From: an uncultured Bacilli bacterium
GTDB lineage: Bacteria; Bacillota_I; Bacilli_A; RF39; UBA660
Assembly: GCA_934098375.1 (NCBI GenBank)
Contig: CAKOOC010000006.1
Coordinates: 1-50,825, forward strand
Direction: 5' to 3'
Length of the DNA: 50,825 nt
The translations under genes were made by a program, and so were the position numbers. Position 1 is the first letter of the stretch. Each line of letters begins with the position of its first letter. Below the pieces are notes generated by a model, which saw only the letters and a list, made by a program, of their open reading frames with translations, made no database searches and was not told the DNA's origin. Shown here piece by piece: positions 42,721 to 50,352 of this stretch.

Positions 42721-42760
42721 AAAAACTTAGTATTGGCACTCCATCAGAGTTGAAAGAGTG

Positions 42761-42853
42761 TCATATTTTTATTGCTATTACTAATAAGGTAAGGAGTAAT
42801 AAAATGATAGCATTAAGGCGAAGGACTTTTATTATAAAAGTTCTTTTTTTCAT
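42761..42853 (-). CDS. Candidate type I toxin: 30-residue hydrophobic peptide
   Basis: The minus-strand ATG (42853) is preceded by AAAGGAAGG with a 5-base gap. The 30 residues begin MKKRTFIIKVL and end in a continuous hydrophobic helix with LLLLTLLVIAI, typical of small membrane-acting toxins. It has its own promoter (TTGTTT at 42945-42940, 17 bp, TATAAT at 42922-42917), a 5' leader of about 57 bases, and a terminator. The antisense RNA covers it completely. It was found by reading the minus strand; no homolog is claimed. Confidence 0.65.
   Translation of the reverse strand: MKKRTFIIKVLRLNAIILLLLTLLVIAIKI
42821..42850 (+). terminator. Terminator of the antitoxin RNA
   Basis: AAGGACTTTT (42821-42830) pairs with AAAAGTTCTT (42836-42845) with one G-T pair, followed by a run of seven T. 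Confidence 0.8.
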
Positions 42854-42916
42854 TGTATCCTTCCTTTCTTTCTCAAGGAGTGGAAGAGGACACCAACATC
42901 AAATGTTCCTGCTAAA

Positions 42917-42945
42917 ATTATAAAATAGGAGGTTCAATAAAACAA
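42917..42945 (-). promoter_or_regulatory. Promoter of the candidate toxin
   Basis: On the minus strand: TTGTTT (42945-42940), 17 bp, TATAAT (42922-42917). Confidence 0.65.
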
Positions 42946-43057
42946 ACAGATGAAAGTTTTTACCTAACAATAAAAAATAAATGTTATATTTGCCAATGTA
43001 AAATACTTCCTAAAAATTGTCAAATCCATCTATTGGTAAAAAAATAAATTGATTTTA

Positions 43058-43066
43058 TGATATAAT
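43058..43066 (+). promoter_or_regulatory. Extended -10 promoter of ftsEX
   Basis: TGA followed by TATAAT (43061-43066), 26 bases before ATG 43092. No good -35 is seen. The rest of 42946-43057 holds nothing I recognise. Confidence 0.55.
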
Positions 43067-43091
43067 CAAAATTATAAGGTGGTATGTAATA

Positions 43092-43793
43092 ATGGAATTT
43101 ATAGAATTTAAAGATACATATAAAGTTTATAAAAATGGTGTAACCGCTTTAGCTGGAGTTAATCTTCGCATCAAAAAAGGCGATTTTGTTTTTGTTATCG
43201 GTCACACTGCTAGTGGGAAATCCACTCTTATTAAACTTTTATATCGTGAAGAAAAACCCACTAAAGGAAGTGTTACCGTCGGTGGTGTAAATGTAGTTAA
43301 ACTAAGAAATAGTAAAATTTATAAATTAAGAAGAAAAATTGGCATCGTATTTCAAGACTATAAATTATTACCAAAACTTACAGCATATGAAAATGTTGCA
43401 TATCCTTTAGAAAGCTACGGCCTATCATCTAAAGAAATTAGACCCCTTGTATTATCTGCCTTAGAGCAGGTAGGCTTATCAGATAAAACTAGAAGCTTTC
43501 CTCATGAATTATCTGGTGGTGAGCAGCAAAGAGTATGTATAGCAAGAGCTATAGTAAACAAGCCAAAATTATTACTTTGTGATGAACCAACTGGTAACCT
43601 AGATCCTGACACCTCAAAAGAAATTATGGATGTCATCGACAAAATCAATAAAGAACTAGGCACAACTGTTGTGATGGCCACTCATGATAAAGATATCGTA
43701 AATCGCATGAAGAAAAGAGTAGTAGTTGTCAAAGATGGAATCATAGATGGCGATTACTTGAAAGGAAGTTATAAAGTAAATGAGAATATTTAG
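43092..43793 (+). CDS. ftsE: Cell division ATP-binding protein FtsE
   Basis: The 233-residue ABC ATPase partners FtsX to switch on peptidoglycan hydrolases at the septum or side wall. It has Walker A GHTASGKST, Q-loop VFQDYKLLP, signature LSGGEQQRVCIARA, Walker B LLCDEPTGNLDP and switch His MATHD. The FtsE-typical DYKLLP segment is present. ATG 43092 follows AAGGTGGT. It overlaps ftsX by 14 bases. Confidence 0.96.
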   Translation: MEFIEFKDTYKVYKNGVTALAGVNLRIKKGDFVFVIGHTASGKSTLIKLLYREEKPTKGSVTVGGVNVVKLRNSKIYKLRRKIGIVFQDYKLLPKLTAYENVAYPLESYGLSSKEIRPLVLSALEQVGLSDKTRSFPHELSGGEQQRVCIARAIVNKPKLLLCDEPTGNLDPDTSKEIMDVIDKINKELGTTVVMATHDKDIVNRMKKRVVVVKDGIIDGDYLKGSYKVNENI

Positions 43794-44688
43794 AATAATT
43801 GGTAGAAGTATTGCTAATGCTGGAAAAAGTATCATTCGTAACTTTTCTCTAAGTATGGCCTCTATAACTTGTACAATAATTACTTTAGTATTAGTAGCCA
43901 TTGGTTTTTTAATCTCCTATAATGTAAATAATATTACCAAAGATATTGAAAAAGAAATGACTATTTCTGTATTCATTGATAAATCAGCTACGAATGAAGA
44001 ATTAACAGCTTTGACTGATAAACTTAAAAAAATTGATAATGTCAAAAATGTCGTTTTTAAATCCAAAGAAGAATCCAAAGAAGAAATTCAAAAAGAAAAT
44101 GATGATTTTTCTAAATTAATTGGTGCTTTTGGTGATGATGAAAATCCTTTTCAGGATTCTTACGTTATTGAAGTTGAAGACATTAAAGATATTAATGAAA
44201 CAGCTACTACCATTAAGAATTTAGATAAAGTTGAAAAAGTAAAATATGGTAAAGATAGTGTTAACTATATGATTAAAGTATTTGATGTTGTAAGAAAAGG
44301 AACTATCATTTTAGTTATCGGACTAATCTTAGTTACCACCTTCTTAATAAATAACACTATCAAAATAACTATCTTTAGCCGTAAAAATGAAATAGATATT
44401 ATGAGACTAGTAGGTACTAGCAATACCGTTATAAAATTACCATTTTTAATTGAAGGATTTCTAATCGGACTATTTGGTTCTATTATTCCCATTCTAATAA
44501 CGATATTTGGTTATACCTTTGCTTATAATGAATTAACCATTTCATCACCGTCTAATTTTATGAGCCTAATTAAATTATCAACTCCCGGAACTATTATCTA
44601 TAGAATATCATTGTATTTAGCTTTAATTGGCACCGTGGTTGGCATGTTAGCCTCAGTAAAAGCGGTTAGAAAGTACTTAACAATATGA
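43780..44688 (+). CDS. ftsX: Cell division protein FtsX
   Basis: The 302 residues have four membrane segments. The first is at about 22-47, a large extracellular loop (about 50-165) contacts the hydrolase, and three segments lie near the C-terminus. FtsX sequence features include NAGKSIIRNFSLSMASI near the N-terminus and IVFSRKNEIDIMRLVGTSN-like IFSRKNEIDIMRLVGTSN before the last helices. It transmits FtsE ATPase cycles to the M23 protein encoded next (ATGA overlap). Confidence 0.95.
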   Translation: MRIFRIIGRSIANAGKSIIRNFSLSMASITCTIITLVLVAIGFLISYNVNNITKDIEKEMTISVFIDKSATNEELTALTDKLKKIDNVKNVVFKSKEESKEEIQKENDDFSKLIGAFGDDENPFQDSYVIEVEDIKDINETATTIKNLDKVEKVKYGKDSVNYMIKVFDVVRKGTIILVIGLILVTTFLINNTIKITIFSRKNEIDIMRLVGTSNTVIKLPFLIEGFLIGLFGSIIPILITIFGYTFAYNELTISSPSNFMSLIKLSTPGTIIYRISLYLALIGTVVGMLASVKAVRKYLTI

Positions 44689-45887
44689 GAAAAATTAAGA
44701 TTATTATATTTGCTTTAATTATTATGTTTAGTAGTGTTAGTTTTGTAAACGCATCTTCTGATGCAAAAACCCTTGCTGAACTTAGAACCGCTTTAAATAA
44801 TTTAAAAAAACAAAAAAATGCACAAGATGCTAAAAAGAGAAACACTAAATCACAAATAAATTCCGCTCAGAATAATATCTATAATTCTAAAAACGCCATC
44901 GATGAAGGACGTAATAAAATAGAAACAGCCAAAAAAGAAATTGAAGAGTTAACTTTTGATATTTCTAAAGGTAAAGAATCAATTAAAGAACTTTTAAATC
45001 AATATCAGCAATCTAAAAGTGATAATATTTACTTAGAATACTTATTTAACGCTACTAGTTATGCTGACTTAATATATCGTTATGGCATCTTAGAACAATT
45101 AATAGATTTTAAAGATGCTCAAATTGATTCATGGAAAGAAAAAATAACAAAAAATGAAGAATTGCAAAAAGATTTAGAAGCTAAAGAAATTGAATTAAAT
45201 AATAATATAGCTTCCTTAGAAAAAAGTATTACTTCATTAAATAATAATTTATCCGAAATAACTGAAATTACTATGGATATTCAAGATGAAATAGACGCTA
45301 CGAGTGAATTAATCAAATATTATACTAACTTAGGATGTAAAGAAAATGAAAATTTAGATGCCTGTGTAAATGTAAAAGGTGATACCGGTTTTAGGAAACC
45401 ATTAGTTAAAGGAACTATTACTAGTTATTTTGGTTATCGTATCCACCCAATATATGGTTATTCCAAATTCCATTCAGGTACTGATATTGGTGGTAATAAA
45501 GAAGGTACCAATGTATACGCCTCAGCAAATGGTAAAGTAGGTATGATAATAAGTAATACCTCTAAAAAAACTTGCGGAGGCAAACAAGTATATATTTATC
45601 ACACTATTAATGGAAAAAAATATACAACGGCATATTTACACCTACTTAGTATTAATGTTAAAGTAGGTGACTCTGTTACTAGTAACACCGTAATTGGTCT
45701 TGTTGGTGGTGGAAGCAAAACTCAAAGTTGGGAAAGTTGCTCAACCGGTGCTCACTTACACTTTACAATTGCTGAAGGATGGTATGGAAGTACATATTCA
45801 AGTTATAGTACCTTCCTAGCTAAAACATTAGATCCAAAAAAAATATTAAAATTACCAAATAAATATACTTATTGGTATTCAAGATAA
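44685..45887 (+). CDS. Coiled-coil M23 peptidoglycan hydrolase (PcsB/CwlO/EnvC-like role)
   Basis: The 400 residues have a signal peptide (about 1-23), a long coiled coil (about 28-215) that would bind FtsX, and an M23-type LytM domain (about 240-395). The zinc/catalytic pattern is FHSGTDIGG and AHLHFTI, with YLHLLS between. The position right after ftsEX matches the FtsEX-activated hydrolase arrangement known from other bacteria. The metal-binding residues look intact. Confidence 0.9.
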   Translation: MRKIKIIIFALIIMFSSVSFVNASSDAKTLAELRTALNNLKKQKNAQDAKKRNTKSQINSAQNNIYNSKNAIDEGRNKIETAKKEIEELTFDISKGKESIKELLNQYQQSKSDNIYLEYLFNATSYADLIYRYGILEQLIDFKDAQIDSWKEKITKNEELQKDLEAKEIELNNNIASLEKSITSLNNNLSEITEITMDIQDEIDATSELIKYYTNLGCKENENLDACVNVKGDTGFRKPLVKGTITSYFGYRIHPIYGYSKFHSGTDIGGNKEGTNVYASANGKVGMIISNTSKKTCGGKQVYIYHTINGKKYTTAYLHLLSINVKVGDSVTSNTVIGLVGGGSKTQSWESCSTGAHLHFTIAEGWYGSTYSSYSTFLAKTLDPKKILKLPNKYTYWYSR

Positions 45888-45915
45888 ACTTACGAATTTT
45901 ACTCGTAAGTTTTTT
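45887..45915 (+). terminator. Terminator of ftsEX-M23 operon
   Basis: AACTTACGA (45887-45895) pairs with TCGTAAGTT (45903-45911), then T. Confidence 0.9.
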
Positions 45916-45934
45916 GACAAAATATAACAATTTT

Positions 45935-45967
45935 AACCCACACAAGACGTGTGGGTTTTCGCTTTTA
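45935..45967 (+). terminator. Second hairpin terminator
   Basis: AACCCACAC (45935-45943) pairs perfectly with GTGTGGGTT (45949-45957), followed by a T-rich stretch. It could back up the preceding terminator. Confidence 0.65.
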
Positions 45968-45982
45968 TATGAATAATTAAGA

Positions 45983-45988
45983 TATAAT
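45983..45988 (+). promoter_or_regulatory. -10 box upstream of the XRE regulator
   Basis: TATAAT (45983-45988), with transcription start expected near 45995. Confidence 0.5.
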
Positions 45989-46029
45989 TTACCCATACTA
46001 GTAAATAATGATAAGTGGGTGTAGAAGTA

Positions 46030-46245
46030 GTGAAAATTGATGCCACCAAATATACAACAGAAGAGATATTAAAAATTATTCGTGAATGGACTGGACTTAC
46101 TCAAAAAGAATTTGGCAGTTCAATAAATCGCAGCGAGCGTAGTATTCAATCGCTAGAATCTGGGGCAAGACACTGTACTATGGATACTTTATTACAAATT
46201 GCCAAAATACATAACGTTAATATCATTATATCTAAATCTAAATGA
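46030..46245 (+). CDS. Small XRE-type HTH regulator
   Basis: A DNA-binding protein of about 71 residues, with the helix-turn-helix WTGLTQKEFGSSINRSERSIQSLESG. It is short, with no sensor or effector domain. The start is unclear: GTG 46030 (after GGGTG, spacing about 8) or GTG 46015; no in-frame ATG is near. It lies 26 bases before a glycine-rich surface protein gene and may regulate it, which is inference from position only. Its stop is TGA. Confidence 0.75.
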   Translation: MKIDATKYTTEEILKIIREWTGLTQKEFGSSINRSERSIQSLESGARHCTMDTLLQIAKIHNVNIIISKSK

Positions 46246-46271
46246 GTATTTAGAAAGAGGTAATATTAAAA

Positions 46272-47960
46272 ATGAAAAATTTATTTAATAAAATTAAAAA
46301 TAATAAAAGAGTTTTATACTTAACTTTTTGCATGGTTTTAGTGCTTCTTTGTTTAGCATTAAATGTAACCTTTAGTTATTTAGTAAGAAATAACAATTTT
46401 AATGGAACTAATATTACTATTGGCGATATGAATTATTTATTTGAAGTAAATAAGGATTTCCCTGATTTAAAAAGCGATATATATAATGATCGTATAATAA
46501 GAGTAAAAGCCAGTACAACTCAAAGATATTATGTGTCTATAACAGCACAAAATAAATATGCATCAAAATATGAATTAAATTATAAGGTGTGCGCAAGTTA
46601 TGATAAAAAAACTAATACATGTACTTATGCTGATAGTCTACCTAAAGGAGTAAAAATTGCTTATTCATATGATTCACCTAATCCAGTAGAAGGTGAAATA
46701 GGCGCTACAGATACAAAAATAATTACAATATATACAAATAATAGTACTTTAGAAGATGCTTATTTAGAGCTTACTATGAATGCTGGGTATATTCATAATG
46801 AATTAAAAACTTTAGGAGCTGGTTATAATTTAATAGAAGATGAATTTAAAAATCCTGATAGTGCTCAAGTAGAAATTCAAACGACTATAGCTTATACAAA
46901 TGGAGAAGAAGTAGAAAGTTATGACTTTCCTTCAAATGGAAACTTCGTATTAAGATTAACTTGTTATGATAAAAATGGTGATGAATCAAATGTAACAAAA
47001 GCAGATGGATACTGGAATGGTCAAAGATGGGAAGTAAATGTAACAAAAGCAATAGGTAATACTGTCTGTAAAGCAAGATTTAATGAGACAGATTCACCAA
47101 TACCAGCTTTTCAATATTTAGTAAATGGGGAAGATAAATCAAGAGATGAAGCTTATGTAAAAATAACTGATGAAGGTGATGGCAACTGGTTTATAAAATT
47201 TTTCCAAAGTGGTACATTTAAAATGATAGACCCAGCCACATACAACTTAGATATATTCTTAGTTGGCGGCGGCGGCGCAGGGTCATGGAATTGTTCGCCT
47301 ATGGGCGCCGGCGGTGGTGGTGGTGGTTATGTAAAAAGTTTTACATATACCGCTGCAAAAGATACCGAATATGCTGCTGTAATTGGCGAAGGTGGCAAAT
47401 CAGTAGCTGGCAGCATTGGTGGCACAGGTGGGACTACATCATTATTTGGGACATCAGCCGCCGGTGGTAAAGGTGGCGGACATTCTTTTAATAATCAATG
47501 TCAATATGGAAATGGTTCCGGTGGAGATGGTGGCTCTGGTGGAGGCACTGCCGGTTGGAACAATTTAGATAGCGGAAAACCTGGCGGAACGAATGGTGGC
47601 AATGGTGGCGCTAGTGGCGGTGATGGTACTAAGGCTTCAGCAGGAAAAGGTGCAGGAGTTTCCACTATTCCATGGGATAACGAAACAAAATATGGAAGAT
47701 ACGCTGGCGGTGGCGGTGGCGGAAGTGCTCAGACTTGGAGTGGCGGATATTATGGAGGCGCTGGTGGTGCCGGTGGCGGTGGCACTGGAGGCCGTGGTGA
47801 CAATAATGGTGATGAAGCAACTGGCGGTTTTAGCGCAAGTTCTGGTGCCGCTAATACCGGTGGCGGCGGAGGCGGCGCTGGTTTTGCTCCCACTAAATGG
47901 AAATATTCCGGTGGAAATGGTGGCTCAGGCATCATAATAATTCGTAACCATCAGGCATAG
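46272..47960 (+). CDS. Glycine-rich surface protein, membrane-anchored
   Basis: The 562 residues have a basic N-terminus and one membrane/signal helix (about 13-35). A beta-rich domain follows to about 200, then an unassigned segment (about 200-310). The C-terminal glycine-rich region (about 330-562) begins YNLDIFLVGGGGAGS and is packed with GGG runs. It resembles the glycine-rich domains of phage tail fibre and bacterial surface proteins. The GC content of the C-terminal part is far above the window average because of Gly codons. ATG 46272 follows AAGAGG. It shares architecture, but not the promoter type, with the genes at 48090 and 50353. Surface binding is inferred. Confidence 0.75.
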   Translation: MKNLFNKIKNNKRVLYLTFCMVLVLLCLALNVTFSYLVRNNNFNGTNITIGDMNYLFEVNKDFPDLKSDIYNDRIIRVKASTTQRYYVSITAQNKYASKYELNYKVCASYDKKTNTCTYADSLPKGVKIAYSYDSPNPVEGEIGATDTKIITIYTNNSTLEDAYLELTMNAGYIHNELKTLGAGYNLIEDEFKNPDSAQVEIQTTIAYTNGEEVESYDFPSNGNFVLRLTCYDKNGDESNVTKADGYWNGQRWEVNVTKAIGNTVCKARFNETDSPIPAFQYLVNGEDKSRDEAYVKITDEGDGNWFIKFFQSGTFKMIDPATYNLDIFLVGGGGAGSWNCSPMGAGGGGGGYVKSFTYTAAKDTEYAAVIGEGGKSVAGSIGGTGGTTSLFGTSAAGGKGGGHSFNNQCQYGNGSGGDGGSGGGTAGWNNLDSGKPGGTNGGNGGASGGDGTKASAGKGAGVSTIPWDNETKYGRYAGGGGGGSAQTWSGGYYGGAGGAGGGGTGGRGDNNGDEATGGFSASSGAANTGGGGGGAGFAPTKWKYSGGNGGSGIIIIRNHQA

Positions 47961-47988
47961 TTGTATATTTGAATTAATACTTAAAATC

Positions 47989-48016
47989 GGTCTGTGGTTA
48001 ATATCATAGACCTTTT
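47989..48016 (+). terminator. Terminator between surface-protein genes
   Basis: GGTCTGTG (47989-47996) pairs with CATAGACC (48005-48012) with one G-T pair, followed by TTTTA. Confidence 0.65.
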
Positions 48017-48025
48017 ACATGTACT

Positions 48026-48562
48026 ATATTAACTTGACATGGGGGGGGTTATTAGTACAATTATATAGAAAATATCGGGTGATTTTAAAGTGAGAAACTT
48101 TTTATATAAAAGAAAAATAATATATACAATTCTGATCGTGATTGGAATCATAACAGTGACGGGAACAACGTATGCAATTTTTACAACAACAACTACGCAA
48201 GAAGGAACTAATACAATTGAAACATTAAAGTGTTTGGAATTAGAATTTTCTAATCAAAAGAATATTATTAGTTTGTTAAACACTTATCCCATGACCGATG
48301 AAAGAGGAAGTAAAAACACCCCATATTCTTTTACCTTAACCAATAAGTGTGGAACATATGTAGAGTACTCTATCGGACTAGCAATAAACAAGGATAATAC
48401 CTTAGAAGATAAATATGTTAAAACGATATTTTCACTTGCTGGTGATACTGGAGAACCGATTCTTTTAACTGATAGAGTTGTAGGAGAAGTATATAATAGT
48501 AAAAAGTCTTATATCTTTAGAAATGATGGACTAGAAAATAATGCTAGTAAAGATTATAAATT
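48026..48562 (+). repeat. Direct repeat, copy 1: promoter plus 5' part of surface-protein gene
   Basis: The promoter, leader and first 470 bases of the gene are highly similar to 50289-50825. The copies differ by one G in the poly-G tract and by scattered substitutions. Confidence 0.9.
48034..48061 (+). promoter_or_regulatory. Promoter with G8 tract in the spacer
   Basis: Consensus TTGACA (48034-48039), T, eight G (48041-48048), TTATTAG and TACAAT (48056-48061). The spacer is 16 bp. The sister promoter has nine G and a 17-bp spacer. Confidence 0.8.
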
Positions 48563-50213
48563 AGTTTTATGGATAGATGGAACAGCTAGTGATTCTGAGA
48601 TGCAAAAAAGTTTTTTAGGAAACATTATTATTAATACCAAACCAATAAAAAATGAAGGTCAAAAAACAATAACAGTTGAACTTGATGGAGGTAATTTACT
48701 ACAAGAATTAAACGAAATCTATAGAGAAGGCATGAGGATAAAATTACCAGTACCAGCAAAAGCGGGATATCACTTTACAAAATGGGAAGTAACAAAAGGA
48801 GATGCCACTTTAGATGAAAATAATTATTTGACCATAGGTAAAGAAAATATTTCTCTAAAAGCATACTACCAAGGAGGATTAACTCTAACATTAGAATTAA
48901 ATGGCGGAAGTACTACCCAAACTATTAATGATTTTTATGGAAGTGGTGAAAAAGTAACTTTAATTGAGCCAACCAAAGAAGGATATAAATTTGGTGGTTG
49001 GAAGATAACTAGTGGTGATGGCGCACTAGATGGCAACACCTTAACCATAAATACCGAAAGCGTTGTAATAGAGGCAACATGGAAAAAACAAGTAATATTA
49101 ACCGTAGATTTAAATGGTGGTAGTACAGCGCAGTCATTTAATGATAATTATTATGAAGGCGATGAATTAGAACTAGCCAATGTTACAAAAACAAATTCAA
49201 TCTTTGCTGGATGGGAAGTAATATCTGGTGATATTGTTATAACTGATAATAAATTTACATTTGGTAAAAATAATGTAAGTATAAAAGCGTTATGGCAGCA
49301 AACATGGAATTTTGATTTTACTGGATCAGAACAAACATTTATCACACTTTATAATGGAATATATAAATTAGAAACATGGGGTGCAGGAGGTGGATATGCA
49401 ACATATTCATCAACAAATAATCCTGGTGGGTCTGGAGGATATTCAACTGGATATATTAATATTAGTAAAAATGAAAATCTATATGTTCAAGTTGGTGGAG
49501 CTGGCCAAAGTACAGTTGATGCTACACCGACTAGTGATACTGGTTATAATGGTGGTGGCTATGCTTGTTTCTTTACAAGTAACAGTTCTCATGCTGGTGG
49601 AGGCGGTGCTACTCATATTGCCACTGTTTCAGGGAAGCTTGATTCACTATCTAATTCTATTTCAAAAATTTTAATTGTCTCTGGCGGCGGTGGTGGTGGT
49701 TCTACTCATAATTCGAGTCCTAATTATTCTGGTACAGGTGGTCCTGGAGGTGGTTATAAAGGTGGCTCTGGTATTGCGGGTTCAACTACATGTTATGCTT
49801 ATGGCAATGGTGGCACACAAACAGGGCCAGGTGATTATACACTATGTAGTGTAGATGGATTAAATCCAGGGTCTTATGAGGTTGATATTATACCGTCTGC
49901 TCCTGCTTTTGGTTTAGGTGGTAATTATACGCAATTTGGTAATAGTGTTACAAACAAATATTATGATTCTGCTGGTGGCGGTGGAGGATATTATGGCGGC
50001 AGTTATGGATACCATGCGCCAGGTGGAGGTGGCTCTGGTTACATTGGAAACTCAAGACTATATAATAAAGTAATGTATTGTTATAACTGTGAAACATCTA
50101 CTGAAGAGGCAACTAAAACAGTATCTACAACATGTACAAATGCTACCGCAACAGAAAATTGTGCGAAACAATATAATGGGTATGCTAAAATTACGTTTGT
50201 TTCCACGAATTAA
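48090..50213 (+). CDS. Surface protein with InlB repeats and glycine-rich domain
   Basis: The 707 residues start at GTG 48090, supported by the ATG at the same position in the sister gene; GGGTG lies upstream. The N-terminus is a signal/anchor helix (about residues 8-32), followed by a beta-sandwich domain with two Cys (about 45-190). Three InlB-type repeats follow (about 195-410; signatures GYHFTKWEV, GYKFGGWKI, SIFAGWEV). The C-terminal glycine-rich domain (about 412-707) begins WNFDFTGSEQTFITLYNGIY and is rich in GGGGG runs, resembling ALK/LTK-type Gly-rich domains. It is a likely adhesin or antigen. Expression is probably controlled by the poly-G promoter. Confidence 0.8.
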   Translation: MRNFLYKRKIIYTILIVIGIITVTGTTYAIFTTTTTQEGTNTIETLKCLELEFSNQKNIISLLNTYPMTDERGSKNTPYSFTLTNKCGTYVEYSIGLAINKDNTLEDKYVKTIFSLAGDTGEPILLTDRVVGEVYNSKKSYIFRNDGLENNASKDYKLVLWIDGTASDSEMQKSFLGNIIINTKPIKNEGQKTITVELDGGNLLQELNEIYREGMRIKLPVPAKAGYHFTKWEVTKGDATLDENNYLTIGKENISLKAYYQGGLTLTLELNGGSTTQTINDFYGSGEKVTLIEPTKEGYKFGGWKITSGDGALDGNTLTINTESVVIEATWKKQVILTVDLNGGSTAQSFNDNYYEGDELELANVTKTNSIFAGWEVISGDIVITDNKFTFGKNNVSIKALWQQTWNFDFTGSEQTFITLYNGIYKLETWGAGGGYATYSSTNNPGGSGGYSTGYINISKNENLYVQVGGAGQSTVDATPTSDTGYNGGGYACFFTSNSSHAGGGGATHIATVSGKLDSLSNSISKILIVSGGGGGGSTHNSSPNYSGTGGPGGGYKGGSGIAGSTTCYAYGNGGTQTGPGDYTLCSVDGLNPGSYEVDIIPSAPAFGLGGNYTQFGNSVTNKYYDSAGGGGGYYGGSYGYHAPGGGGSGYIGNSRLYNKVMYCYNCETSTEEATKTVSTTCTNATATENCAKQYNGYAKITFVSTN

Positions 50214-50232
50214 TTTTTAAAACATAAAATAA

Positions 50233-50280
50233 AAAGTCTATGGGCAGCCACTTTTGATGGTTAATACCATAGACTTTTTT
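50233..50280 (+). terminator. Terminator after the surface-protein gene
   Basis: AAAGTCTATGG (50233-50243) pairs with CCATAGACTTT (50267-50277) across a 23-base loop, then T. The plus-strand T-run is TTTTTT. Confidence 0.7.
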
Positions 50281-50296
50281 GTATGTGCATATTAAC

Positions 50297-50325
50297 TTGA
50301 CATGGGGGGGGGTTATTAGTACAAT
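50297..50325 (+). promoter_or_regulatory. Promoter with G9 tract in the spacer
   Basis: TTGACA (50297-50302), T, nine G (50304-50312), TTATTAG and TACAAT (50320-50325). The spacer is 17 bp, the optimum for sigma-A promoters. Confidence 0.8.
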
Positions 50326-50352
50326 TATATAGAAAATATCGGGTGATTTTAA

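Larger units (their letters stand above)
42655..42850 (+). ncRNA. Candidate type I antitoxin RNA, antisense to the toxin mRNA
   Basis: It runs from the strong promoter at 42620-42648 to the terminator at 42821-42850, about 196 nt. It is complementary to nearly the whole toxin reading frame (42761-42853) and to the toxin 3' UTR and terminator (42673-42720). The layout, convergent with 3' overlap, resembles the Bacillus TxpA/RatA and BsrG/SR4 pairs. An ORF at 42804-42923 with a good AAGGAG exists on this strand, but it crosses the terminator. Confidence 0.65.

Noticed and set aside
42804..42923. Plus-strand ORF of 39 residues with good AAGGAG ribosome-binding site
   Set aside because: It runs through a strong terminator hairpin with a T-run, so most transcripts would end inside it. 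Its coding similarity to the toxin comes from the palindrome. It is kept only as a note.
47285..47937. Alternative frames within the glycine-rich region
   Set aside because: These are by-products of GGN codon runs. The main frame has the signal peptide and continuous domain structure.
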